Positions 39,590 to 52,295 of a stretch of 64,000 nt of DNA are shown in pieces. Origin of the DNA: Asterella californica (taxonomy: Eukaryota; Streptophyta; Marchantiopsida; Marchantiales; Aytoniaceae); assembly GCA_036924285.1 (NCBI GenBank), contig JAYKYS010000014.1, forward strand, positions 9,982,001 to 10,046,000. The letters run 5' to 3'. Each line of letters opens with the position of its first letter. Within the stretch, counting starts at the first letter, position 1. The position numbers and the translations under genes are program-made. Under the pieces are notes generated by a model. The model did no database searches, had not been told where the DNA came from, and saw only the letters and a program-made list of their open reading frames with translations.

Positions 39590-41930
39590 CACTCCCACAT
39601 TAGATGTTCTAGAGTCTCTTCTGCATCTCTGCATCTGGGGCAGAGCCCGTCCCTTATGTGCATTTGTTGGGCTTTCTTATTAGTAAAAAACCCCCTGTTG
39701 AGGATCCGTCAGAGTCATAGGTTCGTCCTTGGTAGTCCCCCCTTGCCTCACACCCCGAGCCATCTTCGCTGCCACTCCTCCTTCGTATCCGTAGTGCCCC
39801 ATCTCCTGCTGAGCGTGGTCTCTTCCCTGGTGATCTTTGGTATCAGTTCCTTCCACGTCCGAAAGCTCAGTGTCCATCCGTTCTACACTTTGTCTTTTAC
39901 CATCCATCTCCAGTTGGGGCTTTTCTGTAGGTCCTCCGTGGTTAATGCAACCATTCCTCTTATCGCACCATCGCTTGAAAAGCTGAGCCTCGCTCTTCCT
40001 CTTCCGGAGCAGGTAAGGGACCTAATTGGCAGCTTTCTAGGCTTTGGGTCAGGTCAAAGTCCTTAATGTCTCTCAGCCTCGCTAGCTTCCGCCTTCTGGC
40101 CTCTTTTTTTGCTTCTCCCTTCTCTTGTTCGCTAACCCGTTCGTGTCTTTGCCATATTGTGGCCACTTGCTCAAGGTTCAGATCTGTTCGCAGCTCCAGT
40201 GGGCTCCCTAATAGGGTGAGTTTCGGATAAACTTTCTTCCATCCCTTTAGAAGAGAGTTTAGTGTAGGGAGCGCTGTACATTGCAGGTTTGATGCTAACA
40301 GTAGGCCTTCTTCGGGTGACCACTCTTTTCTCTGCTTTTTGTGAGTGCTCTTCTTCATTGCTTCTCTAAGCCCCCACTTAGCAATACACTTCCACTCTTG
40401 GTGGCCCCCTTCCAGCAGCTTACTCATGTATTTTAACTTTAGGGCTAATGCTATCTCCACAAAGGGCAGTATACCTAGTCCTCCTTCTTTTTTACTCCTC
40501 GTTATTTTGTCCCAGGCCACCAACGCCGTTTTATTTCGTCCCTCCTCGTTCCTTCCCCACAGGAAAGCTCTGCACACCCCTTCCAGTCTCTTCAAACCCT
40601 CTGCCTTACAGTTTAGGCTTGTAAGTTGGTATGTGGGTATGCTTCTGAGTACGTGTTGGAGTAGAATCACCCTACTGGACCAAGGCAGCAGACGGTTTGC
40701 CCAATGTTGTAGTTGCCTCTGTAGTTTCTCCACTAGGGCATCTACGACATGTCCTTCTGTCAGTCCGACTCCTATGGGTACCCCGAGGTATTTGAAGAGT
40801 TGGCCGGGTCTGACTATAACAAAACCTGTTCTCTCCAACCAGGTCGGTACCTCTCTCATTCCTAATGGCACCACCAACGACTTGCCGAGGTTGAGAGCAG
40901 CTCCCGAGATCTGTTCATATCTTCTAATAACCTCCTGAGTTTCTCTAAAACACTCCTCCGTCCCCTTTATCATCAACCCTGTGTCGTCCGCGAACAATTG
41001 ATGTAGTAGGCTCTTTCCTTCGCTAACTTGGATGCCTTGAATGCTTCCTTTATCCTGTGCCTCCTTTAGCATATTCATTAGGGGTTGCGTAGCTATAGCG
41101 AAGAGATATGGTGCTACTGGGCACCCTTGCCGGACTCCTCTGCTCAAATTGACTTTTTCTGTGAAGGCCTCGTTAACATGGACTTTGGAAGAGCCTCCTA
41201 ACGTTAATCCCTTGAGCAGTCTTATGAAGTGTCCTCCAAACTTCATTTTCTCCATTGTGGCCCACAGATAGTCATGTGCCACCTTATCGTAAGCCTTCAT
41301 AAAATCAACTTTAAAGAAGAGAGCTTGTTGACCTGTGGCCTCTACCATCTCCTGTCCCATCTTGAAACTAAGTATGTTGTTACAGATGTCCCGACCTTGT
41401 ATAAAGCCTATCTGTTGTTCGTCTACTATAGATCCGACCACTCTCTTCAGTCTCTCAGCAAGTAGTTTACTTAGGATTTTGTACATTGCTGTGAGGAGTG
41501 ATATTGGTCTCCAGTTGCTTAGATCCGTCTTGTTGCCTCCTTTCATAATAAGCTTAATGACCCCCTGAAGTGTCTTCTCATCTGTTTTACTGTTAATCCA
41601 GAGAGCTTCAACCATCGCTATACACTCTGTTTGGATAAACGGCCAGCATGTCTGTAACATCTCGTAAGTCACTCCGTCTGCTCCCAGTGATTTTTTCTCT
41701 GGGGAAGCTCAAAACCACCCCCTCTATCTCCTCCGAAGACGGAACTGCTTGCAGGTGTGAGTTTTCTTCCTCCGTCACGAACTTAGAGGTTAAGTTTAAG
41801 ATCTGATCCCTTTGCTCGGAATTGGCGGTAGCCCGCTCATCTTCCTCGTACAGGGTTGCGTAGAACTTGTGAATCCTTAGCAGTATCTCGCTATGCTCCT
41901 CCGTTGTTCCTCCTTCTTCTAGCATCACTG
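39590..41930 (-). CDS. LINE ORF2: reverse transcriptase and C-terminal Cys/His domain
   Basis: The frame 39960-41672 contains the LINE RT: NKTDLSNWRPISLLTAMYKI near 41500, QIGFIQGRDICNNIL near 41390, KAYDKVAHDYLW near 41280, GVRQGCPVAPYLFAI near 41110 and the catalytic box LFADDTGLMIKG near 40960-41000. Downstream, LKYLGVPIG-type FKYLGVPIGVG lies near 40780. A zf-RVT-like segment, CPRCRDAEETLEHLMWEC, is near 39590-39650 in another frame. It performs target-primed reverse transcription. Frameshifts near 41690 and 39960 break ORF2. Confidence 0.92.
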
Positions 41931-42225
41931 CTTTTATTTCTTCTCTGCTATGCTTGGCCTTTAGTTGAGCTAAAAAGTATCTAGATGGTGCTTCCCCATC
42001 TTTCAGTCATCGGATCCTGCTCCTTTTCCGCCATAGGCACGCGTCTTGGTGTTCTCGTTTCCTCAGTTCTCCCTCCGTTTCACTTAGTGCTAGTTGAAAC
42101 GTCTCTGAATGATCGTTTTCCACCCGAATTCTGAGCTTCATCAGGTCTTCTTCCAACCTGGACCTTGGCTGTTGCCTATTGGCTCTCTCTCTCTTCGCTT
42201 TCATCATAATTTTTCGCACTCGTCC

Positions 42226-43121
42226 CTAGGCTAGAGACCAATTAATTCTCGGGTCTCTTTGGCCTGGGGGGTTGTCTTGCCACGCTTCCTCTACCTCTCT
42301 TTTGACCCTCGGATCCTTCAGGTAGTTGACATCCATTTTGAAGTATGTAGTCTTTCTTACTGACGATGCGTTGCTTTCTTCCTTCAGCTTCAGTTCTATA
42401 GTAACCGGCACGTGGTCTGACAGAGTTCGCCTCCCATCGTGGAATAGCCTTGTAACACTGTGACACCACTTTGTGTTGTCGTTGAGGTATACCCTTCTAA
42501 CCTCGCCTGGTCTAGTCCGAGTCCCGATCTGACCTGTCTCGTAAACGTCGGGCCTTCTCTTGATATTGCGCAGAAGTAGGAATCCACCAAGTCTGTCTGT
42601 AGTAACGTATTTCTCCATAGTCGCAATTCGCTCACGTGTAGCAGTGGAGATGGGCCGATACTATCATCAGGGAGTTCGACCATGTTCCAGCCGCCCATCA
42701 ACACCCAAGTGCAATTTCTCACCTTTTCTCCTAACCAGTTCCACAGTTGGCGTCTTCTCTCCCTACAGTTGGGGGAGTAAATTGAGACGATACCTAGAGG
42801 GCTCACTGCCGATGACACCACTGCCCATGCTACGGTTCCATCGCCTTTGACCCCCAGATCCTCCACCTGGATGTGTGGTCTTATCAGTAGAGTCGCACCT
42901 CCTCTCTCTTCTTCATTATAGTCTGTTACCTTGGTTCCTTGGGATAGGATGAGAGTCAAGTTATTCTCTAATTTGTGTTCCTCTGTCTTGAGTTCCTGCA
43001 GGGCAATGATGTCTGCTGGTACCCTTTCCCTTCCCATCCAACGGTGAATAATCGACACTCTGTGGGGATCTCCTAATCCCTTAACGTTCCAGGTAGCCAA
43101 CTTGATATTTGTCTGCATCAT
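42226..43121 (-). CDS. LINE ORF2: APE-like endonuclease
   Basis: The minus-strand frame from 43121 starts MMQTNIKLATWNVKGLGDPH, with the Asn of WNVKGL and the Glu of IIALQELKTEEH as expected for APE-type endonucleases. Then come GTVAWAVVSS, IVSIYSPN and VLMGGWNMVE. The usual GDxN triad reads GGWN, so the Asp is lost. A frameshift near 42400-42600 moves the rest (RRTLSDHVPVTIEL, with the catalytic SDH) to the frame 42226-42618. The enzyme nicks target DNA; the 12-bp duplication fits its activity when the element inserted. Confidence 0.88.
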
Positions 43122-43792
43122 TTAGCTTCTTCTTTGTTAGGTTGTTCTCAGGCTTTCAGTTGAGTATCCCTTCGATCGAGGTACCCTTGTTGGGATTTTT
43201 CCTCATATTGAGATAGCCTTTCCTCCTGCTCCTGTAAAACTGCCGCTTGAGGTAGTTGGCGCAAAGGAAATGTTTATCTTTTTGGCTGGTCCCTTTTTTG
43301 CAAGCTTGTTAAGATCCAGCTCCCTCAAAGCGTCTCTCTCGAGGCTGATAAGCGGAGAAGCCAACTGTATTGATGTCTCTCTGTCGCTTCCTTGTGGTAT
43401 CTGCCCGCTTCCTTCCTTGGTTAATTTTTCGTCCTACCGGTAACCTGTTTCTGGTCCCCAGTCTTGTATGTCTGGGGGGACTGTCGTTTTATTTTCTTCC
43501 CGTGTGCTATTCCCCTGTTCTCTTTCCGCCTCCACATGTACATCTTGGGCCTCTTCAGTCACCATCTGTGTCATTTCCTCCGCCATCTCTTCCCACGGGT
43601 GGCTCAGATCCTGTCCCTTCTCCTGAGTCTGTGGGTGTCTAGAAGTCGGTGTTCGTGTAAGCTCGTCTACATTTGGGTTCGTCTCTCGACCTGTTAGCGG
43701 GCCCACTTCCCTTGCTGCCTCCTCTGACTCTTTATGCATTCCCTTGCTTTCTGTTCCTTCTTTCGTGTCCCGCTCATTACTATTTAATGCGT

Positions 43793-45473
43793 TCAGGTCT
43801 GGATCTCGTCCTTTTCTCTGACTCCCTGTCTTTCCTCCATAGTGCAATCATTTGGGCTGCTATGAGTATCATTTAACTCCTGCTGCAGTTGAACCGGAGT
43901 CACCACCATGGATGGAAGGGAAAGGGTACCATTTTTTAGCCCTTCAGCAACTTCTCTCATGTTTACTGTTTTGACATCCGACTGTTCTGTGTCCTGTTCT
44001 CCGGAGTCCAAGCTCAAGGCCGCGAAACGATTATTTGAAGATTTGACCTCCACCCACTTACCGGCCGGCTTCCCTCCTTTTTTGTATTTCCCTGTGACTT
44101 GAGTGTACCCTTCTACTGCTTGTGGAGCTGTCTTTTGGGTCTCTTTTGGTCTCCTTTCTAATGGTGCATGTTGACCTTCTAGTGACTGAGCCGCAGTTTC
44201 TCCTGCGCTGCTGTAGCGTTGTTGCGACTCTCTGGACAGTTTTTTGCAAAATGGTCCTTCCTTTTGCATGTAAAGCAGGAGTCCGGTTGCGATTGATAGA
44301 CTATCGGTTGTGCTATGGATTCTCCAACTCCTATGCGGATTAGGATGTGGTCCTTCAGATCTCCATCGTGGTCCACCAAGATACAGCTTCTTATATGGGG
44401 GTAGCCATTGGTCGTCTTCATCGTCGTTCTGTACAGCACCGGCGCTATCGCTCCTAGTAGCTCGTCCGCTCCAACTTCAAATGTAGGGTCCACTAACGGT
44501 AGGTCCACCCAGATGGCTACCGCTCTTGAATTTTCTCTGTGTGTTCTGAATCCAAATGTCCACGGAGTCGCCAAAACTATCCGTCTATTGAAGTACAGTG
44601 GAGACCTTTGCAGGATATGCTTCTTCTGATCCTCTTCTTTCAAAACTACCAGGAAGTGCTTTCTGCCCAGCATTCTGAGTTGTAGTGCTTTAACTCCGAA
44701 GTTTGGTTCGAGATACTTGGTAATCCACAACTCAAATGCGTCTCTTGATGGGCTGCAGTCCACCGTGGACAGCACTATCGCAGTTCTTTTAAGTTGGACC
44801 AATCGACTCGCCACCAAGTCTCCGCTCAGGTCCACTGTAACTCCATTCTTAAAATCTCCCTGCTGTTGGTTTTCCTTGATGTTTTGTAGGGCCTCCAGGA
44901 GCTCTTCGTCCGGTACGTTTTTCCCCGCCATCAGGTCCAGACCTTCCATGTACGAGTTCCCTCCCTCTCTACTAAGCATCTTCAGGAGTTTTTTCCAGCA
45001 ATTAAGTTGTGGAGCCGTGTTGGCTATCTTGCTTCCACTCCCCTTGGTTCCCTGATCTTGCGTAGTCTCTTATGGTGCTATTGCTTCCTGGTTTGGCGAC
45101 CTTCTTGGCTTCTTTTGCTTGCCATCAGAACTTGTTCCCCTTCGATTGGGCTGATTTCTTGACCCGCTTTTTTTGCAGATCCTCCTTCCCAGTGCCCTAC
45201 TGTCGCTGTGGTGGCCAGTGGTGGGAAGTCCTTTTTTCCGAACTCCGGTTCTTTCTCTTGCTGGGTGGCTCCTCCAGCCACCGGGATTCCCAGGCCTTTC
45301 TCACGCAGCACTTCTTCTCGCTCAAGTTCTCGGCTCTCCTCTTGATTCTGGCCTAGTCTGCCTTCTTGCCTATCAACGTGGTGCCTCTTTTTTGACATTG
45401 GCAAGGGCAAGGCTTCCAGTGCTTCACTACGGCGTTCATCTCCTGCATTTTGAATTTCGAGTCCCTCACTCAC
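43793..45473 (-). CDS. LINE ORF1: RNA-binding protein with CCHC knuckle
   Basis: Frame 44179-44979 carries a DUF4283-type domain typical of plant LINE ORF1 (FELWITKYLEPNFGVKALQL, KKHILQRSPLYFNRRIVL) and a CCHC knuckle CFTCKRKDHFAKNC near 44230-44285. The C-terminal part continues in another frame (43793-44269) after a frameshift just past the knuckle. An N-terminal stretch at 45078-45473 reads EFGKKDFPPLATTA and may be the start of the same ORF, with stops between. ORF1 coats the element RNA. Confidence 0.82.
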
Positions 45474-45479
45474 CTAGGA

Positions 45480-45801
45480 GATGTTTCGCTTCTTTTCTAT
45501 ATCAGATTCGCTCCCTTGAGCCTCCATAGCCCTGGACATATCTCCTCTCGTGGCTTTGCGTGATCTTCTTGGACTTCTTGATAATGTCTCTCTTCAATCA
45601 CTTTTTCTCCTAATCTATGGGTTCTAATCTCCTTTTGGACAAAATGCCTACGTTTGCATCCGCGTTCTATCTCCTACAATCTCCTCGTTCCTCCGCCTTC
45701 AATACATAGAGTGTGCAGTAGGCCCGAGCAGCACTGCTGCGCGCTTCTCTCGCGCTCGCACCGTCTCCGCCATCGCCGCTCTCCGTCAGCACCGACTATC
45801 C
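45480..45801 (-). other. LINE 5' end
   Basis: About 320 bp upstream of ORF1, CT-rich on the plus strand, without a coding signal. It ends at 45801, where Copia B resumes with the duplicated GAAGTGTATCTT. Confidence 0.55.
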
Positions 45802-45813
45802 GAAGTGTATCTT

Positions 45814-47892
45814 CTTAAGCTATGCTTCTGATACGAAGAGATATAGGTGTTATATCTCAACTTTGAGGAGACTTCTCATCAATAGAGATGTTGTTTTTGA
45901 TGAATTGTTATCTTGGTATCAGGCTACGTCAGGTTCTGTTGCTGTTTCACTCTGACCAACCAGTTGAAGTTGGTCCTACAATAACTCAAGCCACTAGTTC
46001 AAGTAGTGGTAGTGCTGTATTTCATCCAATGCACATGAGAGCTCCTTGGTCTAGTTAAGTCTCCGCAGTTGCTATACCTACGATTCAAATCCTTCCACAT
46101 GTTGTTCAACTTATACAGGTTGCACATTTCAACAACTCTCCAGTGTTGCAACAGATGATCAATGAGCAGTGTAGTGCAGATATTATGCATACTTTTGACG
46201 ACCACGTCAGCAGCTCTCAGCCAAATCAAGGATCTGAAGCTGGATCATCAAATCAATCTGATCTACGGAGGTCCATCAAAGTGAGACATCTTGTCCAACG
46301 TTTTCAATGTGAAGGTTTCTTGGCTGAACACCATGCCTACCTGATGAATGTCATACATGAACATGAACCAAATTCTCTTGAGGAGACGATGCATGAGGCA
46401 GAATGGGTGCAAGCCATGCAAGTTGAGCTTTTAGCTTTGCAACATCAGCAGACTTGGGAGCTGGTTGATTTACCTTATGGTTGTAGACGGGTTTACAAGG
46501 TCAAGATAAATTGGGATGGTTCAGTCGACAAGCACAAGACGAGACTTGTGGCTAAAGGATATGCGCAACAGTATGACCTTGACTTTGAGGAAACCTTCAG
46601 TCCGGTAGCCAAGATGGCTTCCATACGCACCTTTGTGACATTGGCTATAAGTAAAGAGTGACAACTGCATCAAATGGACTTCAATAATGCTTTCGTGAAC
46701 GAAGATTTGCAAGAGGAGGTCTACATGATGCAAACCCTTAGATACGAAGACCAGAGGTATCCAAATAAAGTTTGTAGACTCCAAAAGTCCTTGTATGGAC
46801 TTAAGCAAGCTCCAAGAGCTTGGAATGCCAAGATTAACTCGTTTCTACTATTGCTTGGCTTTCGTCTGTGTAGTTCAGACTCCTTGTTGTACTCTCTGCA
46901 AGTCGATGATAACACAATACTGATCATCATCTATGCAGATGATCTTGTTATCACTGGTATCTCCAAGAGCCTTATCAAGCAGGTGAAAGATCAACTGAAA
47001 AGAGAGTCTGATATGAAAGATCTAGATGAACTAAAGTACTTTCTAGCTATTGCGTTCATCAAGAATAGAGGTGATACATGGCTGTTACAGAGACAGTTTG
47101 CTTTGAATAAGCTAGAACAGTTTGGGATAACAATTTGTAAATCTATCTCTATCCCTCTTGCGTCTTCTTTGAAGTTGAATGCCGAGGATGGTGAGCTATT
47201 AGCAGATCTTTATTTCTATAGACATATTGTGGGCAGCCTGATCTACTTGATCATTACTAGACCTTATCTAAATTATGCTGTAGGTCTAGTTAGTCAGTTC
47301 ATGCAGGCACCTAAGAAACCTCATCTTGGTGCAGTTCGATGAGTTTTACGATACGTGAAGTTCACAATCTAGTATAAATTTCACTATGCAGCGGGTGTCC
47401 TCTCTTGTTACATGGTTTTACTGATGCAGACTGGGCAGGAAGTGCTCAAGATAGAAGATCTACGTCAGATTTTGTCTTCAGTCTTAGAGACTCAACTGTT
47501 AGCTAGCAATCGAAGAAGCAATCTACAGTTGCTCTCTCATCGACTGAAGCAGAATACAAAGGTGCCACTAATGCCACTTGCGAATCCGTTTGGCTTCACA
47601 TCTTACTAGAAGATATGGGTGTGAATTTTTCTGATCTTGTTGTTTTACACATAGACAATATCATCAGTATTAAACTTGCTTCTAATCTTGTTTTTCATGC
47701 TAGGACCAAGCATATAGAGGTTCATTATCACTTTATTCGAGAGAAAATATTGACCGGAGAGATAGATCTGAGATATGTATTTCCAGATGAACAAGTTGCT
47801 GATATATTCATCAAAATTTTATCTAGAAATAAAATTGATATTTTCAGATTATGTCTAGGTGTTAAAGATATTAATATGAGCTTGAGAAGGAC
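45814..47892 (+). pseudogene. Copia B reverse transcriptase and RNase H
   Basis: The Copia B frame resumes after the LINE. RT: EAEWVQAMQVELLALQHQQT near 46395, YKVKINWDGSVDKHKTRLVA near 46490, QMDFNNAFVNEDLQEEVYMM near 46670, SLYGLKQAPRAW near 46790 and IIIYADDLVITG near 46925. RNase H: FTDADWAGSAQDR-type near 47415, SSTEAEYKGA-type near 47545 and HARTKHIEVHYHFIREKI near 47700, then VADIFIKILS. Stops at 46659 and 47340 plus frameshifts inactivate it. RT is closest in the window to Copia A. Confidence 0.88.
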
Positions 47893-48167
47893 GGTTGATA
47901 TACGTAATACAAGTTCCTGAAGTTACTATGTAACATACACAGTTAGTATACTTAAGATACAACTAAGTCACGGGGATCCGACCTCTAATGTGTTGTACTC
48001 TCTCTATAGATTGAGAAGAGGCGCTATCCCAGATTAATTTCTTTTATGATATTATTTTTTATTTCTCTTGTGAAGGCTACAAGAGCCTCCTTCCTTGTTG
48101 GAAAGTTTTCCTCCCTTGTTGAGGTGGTTCTACTAGTGTTCGGTTCTTGCTGCCATACATCGTAACA
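47893..48167 (+). repeat. 3' LTR of Copia B
   Basis: 275 bp, similar to 35239-35500 but diverged, with an extra CTTGTTGGAAAGTTTTCCTCCC-like duplication near 48090-48120. The start is GGTTGATATACG in place of TGTTGATATACG; the end is CATCGTAACA. Confidence 0.88.
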
Positions 48168-50733
48168 AGGAAAGACATGATTCTCCATTACGTTACGAAC
48201 GCATCACATCTCCGAAAGATACTCATGCCATTCACCTCACAATGCATACACAAAAATTTCGCTACCGTAGAAGCGGTTCACATGCAAAACCAACAGCTTC
48301 TTTTCGCCAACGTTAACCTCCACCACGCATTCGAATTCGTCAAATCCCACAACTGATCATGAACATCATTTAGAAGCAATCTCAAGCTACCGCAGTATCA
48401 GGTGTCGGATAAGAATCTTCGAGATAACAATCGGACCATGCACGACAAGCCATTCGGCCTCCTTCTGCGTCACTCTAGAAACTTTGACAGAGTTTGCACA
48501 CTCTGCACGAACAAGTTCCTGACACCTGGTCAAGAAAACAAAACCTAATGCCGGTCAATGATTGAAACTCGCAGACACCTCCTTCAAGACTCTGACCACG
48601 CTAGCCAGCACAGAAATAGCTCAATTTGCAGGGTTGGAAGCTTTTGCCAATTTGGATCTGGTCTTGATAAATCGACTCAAAAATAGACCCTTCGCGGGCC
48701 CCACGCTGCTGACGACAGGAGACTTATAATGACTTGATAGTGACTCGTTCTTCACTTCAATTGGCAGTTCAGGATAAAGAACAAGAATGGATTGCTATGC
48801 CCGGGTTCTGCCGATGTTATATAGCTTCAGTTCGTCGGGAACCCGTCTGATCCTTTTTCCTGGACGGGACAGACAGATCCCGGTACATGCGCTTTTATTA
48901 CACAGCCGCGCAGCTGCTGAGGTGACGGCATTCGTAGATCTTGCTGTCGTCTCATGGTTCCATCTTACAAAATGGTCTTGATGTACTAGTAGGAGACTGA
49001 CACGGATGCTCCTCATCGGAGGACGTTCCATTAAATAGTTGGAGCATGTCTGTAACTTGTAACGATTCAGACCGGAGGTTGCTTAACGATATATATGTGC
49101 TAGCGCTACAGTAGCCATAGAGATGTTCGTCGGATTCTCCTCAGATCCATAGGCTAGGTTAGCAAAGCGGCTTATAATTAAGTTTATGTCGAGCGTGTCT
49201 GGGATCATGTAAATTTAAACCTCCCGGGGCTCCATGCACAACGTTTCCACGTACTATGCAGCACGCTCAAGAAGCTTAGCGCTCTTCCAGTACTTTCACG
49301 GACCGTGGTCTCTGGATTACTCGAGCAGTCCCCGACCTTCATTTCTGAGAAGTGATCATGAAGCAGCCGTTCTGTTCCGGTCGAGGAGGAAGGATACCGT
49401 GCACTGGCAGTGGAAGTCCATGACTCCGTATTTCATAGTCCTTGCCTCAGTCACAGTCATATCCTCGCAAATTCCTTCATGCTTCTCCTCTCTCTTTCTC
49501 TCTTTCCCCATCCCCGCAAGTTGAAGTGGCAAGCAAAGAAGCGATCACATAATGCTCAACAATCCATATTCCCAGCTTCAGAGTAGTATGGTTGTTCTTT
49601 TTAGTGATAAATTGTAATCAAACTTCTGTTGCGATCGTTGTTTTCTACTAGTAGTTATAATTTAGTCTAGTTAAGATCATCGTCAAAACTGCGGCGTTCC
49701 CAGTTTCACACCTTTATAACTAAGCCTTTTGAAATACCGAACTTTTTCCTTACACAGAAGTTACAGAACATCGCATGGACTTCTGCAGGATTACCGTAGC
49801 GTTACGAGACCCCTAACTGAACCATACATATGAGTGTTGACGGTTCTGCTAATGCTGAGAACAGGGTCCGGATCCACCGATGGGCTCAGATATTATAAGG
49901 AAAAGGATTTCTAGGTAATACCGTAGTTCCAGAACTTTTCGCACATTTTTTCCGGCGAAAATTATTTTCGGAACTTTTAGCAAATCCCAGCAGATCAGGA
50001 ACATAATAGATGAGAAGATTATGCAACTGTAAAATCTTTTCTCACCATTTTGCGCATACGACTCAATTGTGATTTTATCTTACGCGTTTTCTTGGTCAAA
50101 CAGTTCTGTGAAGTTCGCACTTTCATGATTTGAAAGTACAGTATTCACGCACTGAATTTCCTTAAGGAGAAATGAGCGAAATACCCGTCCTGTTTCCAGA
50201 CCTAATACAAATGGAGTTCGCTCTTCCCTTTTCAACCTGCGTATTTCACTGGTTTCTTTTTACTTCAGCACCGGATAACCTCCTTCCTTGTATGGAATTT
50301 AACCCTTCGGGCCCCAAGTACCTTGTACAAATCACACTCTCACACACACACAACGAGTCTATGTTGTCTTGAAACTCTAGCTATACCATATAAATCGGTA
50401 AACCTGGGGTACCTCTTCAACATGTACCCATTCCTGCTTCCACTTCCACGCTACGAGTACACCAGACTAGGTTCTGGATTTACACTCCCAACTCATGTAA
50501 TTAATTGAGCTGCAGACAGATCATAATATATTGGTTTCCCTCTAGATCTAGGTGCATTGGTTATATCTCACCCCCTCAACTATATACATCTAACTAGGAT
50601 ATTCATCCATGTACACTTAGAATGCGGGAGTGCTCTCTATTAATTTATTGCTTAAGCCTTCTAGCCAGAAGGTTAGAGAATAGATTAATGTGTGGATGAA
50701 TTCTTGATAGTACTTGTTGCAGCAAGTGAGTCT
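48168..50733. other. 2.6-kb spacer between Copia B and Copia C, no gene recognised
   Basis: Open frames are short and lack motifs. Near 48168-48355 both strands are open (plus: HAFEFVKSH; minus: DEFECVVEVNVGEKKLLVLH), which could be an exon remnant of the sequence Copia B inserted into. A GGGGCCCGC-like GC-rich patch lies near 48694. Nothing else is supported. Confidence 0.4.
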
Positions 50734-51126
50734 TGTTAAATATTATTAGAGAGTCATATCAAAACTCTGCGGAAGATAAAAGGACAAAAAAAAGAGAGGA
50801 GGTGACTTGTGACATGACTTTGACGTGAGAAGTGCTGTGACAGCAGTTACGTAAGTCACTTTGAGGTGATAGCAGTTATGTACCAATAATATATTAAGCC
50901 ACATTCTTTGTAGAATAGTATGAGTCTGAGGTCCTTTCTGTCTGTACCAGTTCTGAAGTCTAAGTAAAGCTGTGCACATTTCATCTCCGTTTCTGTTAAG
51001 TTCTCCTTCTGATTAGTTCTACCGGCTGATCTGTTATGAGTTCTAATAGGCTAGTAGTATTCTGTTGTGGGAGATAAAGTTCTATATTCTGAGAGACTTG
51101 GGAGTACAGTTCTCAGTTTTGTAACA
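50734..51126 (+). repeat. 5' LTR of Copia C
   Basis: Identified as the TG...CA segment that ends directly before a perfect initiator-Met primer-binding site. TAATATATTAAGCC near 50887 is a possible TATA region. No partner LTR lies in the window, so the left edge rests on the TG start and the expected layout. Confidence 0.7.
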
Positions 51127-51231
51127 TGGTATCAGAGCTCAGGTTGCTCAAGCTAAGGGTTTAAGATTCTGATAATCTGATATTTAATTTCTGAGGATTT
51201 TTGGACTCATCTTTTCAGCAAGATAGCATCC

Positions 51232-52295
51232 ATGGCTGCTACTTTCAGTGAGTTTGGTTTGAATGAGAGCACTAGACTTTCAGGTCATAACAATTACAGT
51301 TCCTGGAAACTGATCATGAAAGCCATTCTGAGTGAGAAGGATTTATGGGGTATGGTTTCAGGAGAAGAGAAGCTTGCTCCATTTTATGATGAGAGTTCTC
51401 CTGAAACTCTAAGGTTCATTAAGAAGCAAACTAGAGCATTATCTAATATTCTGCTGTGAAAGAGAGTATCAGACTTACTATTGAGGCTTGTGATACAGGA
51501 AGAGAAGCTTGGGAGAAGCTAGCTATCAGATACGATAATGTGAGCAAAAATAGAATAGCAAAGTTGAAAAATGATTTACACTATATCAAGATGGATGAGA
51601 GTGTAGATATTCATGAGCACCTTGAGAAGATAGATGATATTTATGTGCAACTAACCAGAGCAGGAGGCACATATGATGATGAAGATGTTGGTTTCTATAA
51701 CTTTGAATAATCTTAGTACTTCATATTTTCATTTTGTTTCTGATATCAACAACAGAAGGGAGAGTATGTCAACTTATGAGGAGTTGTGCAGTTTACTACA
51801 TGAAGAAGAGCAATTGATCAAAAAGTTTTTCTCTCAGAAAAATCAAGGATCTGCTTTTATGATGAAGACTTACAGAAGAGAGGAGCAGCAATCTCAGAAA
51901 CATGGGTCTTCCTACTCAGGAAATCAATACACAATTTTCTGCTCATTCTGTAAGAAGAAAAGTCATAGGATTGAATAGTGCAGAAAGAAGTTGGAAAGTT
52001 GTTTTCTCTGTGGAAAGAAAGGTCAGAAGATTGAAGATTGCTATGCTAGAAAGGCAAATGGAGGTCAGAATCATACATCAAGTAATGTTGCTGTTCAAGA
52101 AGATGCACAAGAAGAGAAGGATGTTGGTAATATGTTTATTACCAGCTTGATATCTACAACAACAGAAGATAAGAATTGGTACATTGATTCTGGTGCTTCT
52201 AATCACATGACCAGCCAAAGATCACTCTTGAAGGACTTTTCAGCAACTGCAGGCTCTAAGGTTACTCAAGCTGATGAGTACAGGATGTGAAGTTC
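51232..52295 (+). pseudogene. Copia C gag and protease
   Basis: The ATG at 51232 starts MAATFSEFGLNESTRLSGHN, then NYSSWKLIMKAILSEKDLWG (DUF4219-like). After a frameshift: EACDTGREAWEKLAIRYDN, and FVSDINNRRESMSTYEEL. A first knuckle, FCSFCKKKSHRIE, is broken by a TAG at 51976. A second, CFLCGKKGQKIEDCYARK, is intact near 52000. The protease reads NWYIDSGASNHMTSQ near 52176. Stop codons at 51457 and 51708 and the frame changes make it a pseudogene. Confidence 0.87.

Larger units (their letters stand above)
38273..45801 (-). mobile_element. L1-type LINE inserted in Copia B
   Basis: The element reads right to left. Its 3' end is a T-rich run on the plus strand (38271-38310) that corresponds to a poly(A)-like tail. 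A 12-bp target duplication GAAGTGTATCTT lies at 38261-38272 and 45802-45813, within Copia B pol. ORF1 (RNA-binding, CCHC) is at about 45473-43793. ORF2 has an APE-type endonuclease (43121-42226), RT (41672-39960) and a C-terminal Cys/His domain near 39600. At 7.5 kb it looks full length, although ORF1 and ORF2 each contain frameshifts or stops. Confidence 0.93.
35239..48167 (+). mobile_element. Copia B: Copia retrotransposon containing a nested LINE
   Basis: LTRs at 35239-35500 and 47893-48167 share long blocks, for example CCTGAAGTTACTATGTAACATA and TAGATTGAGAAG. The primer-binding site TGGTATCGGAGCTT follows the 5' LTR at 35501. The flanking 5-mers are AGGAC (35234-35238) and AGGAA (48168-48172), a target duplication with one mismatch. 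The internal region reads gag, protease, integrase (36150-38260), is interrupted by a LINE (38273-45801), then continues with RT and RNase H (45814-47880). Without the LINE the element is about 5.4 kb, normal for Copia. The outermost T of the 3' LTR is G. Stops and frameshifts are frequent, so it is dead. Confidence 0.92.
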
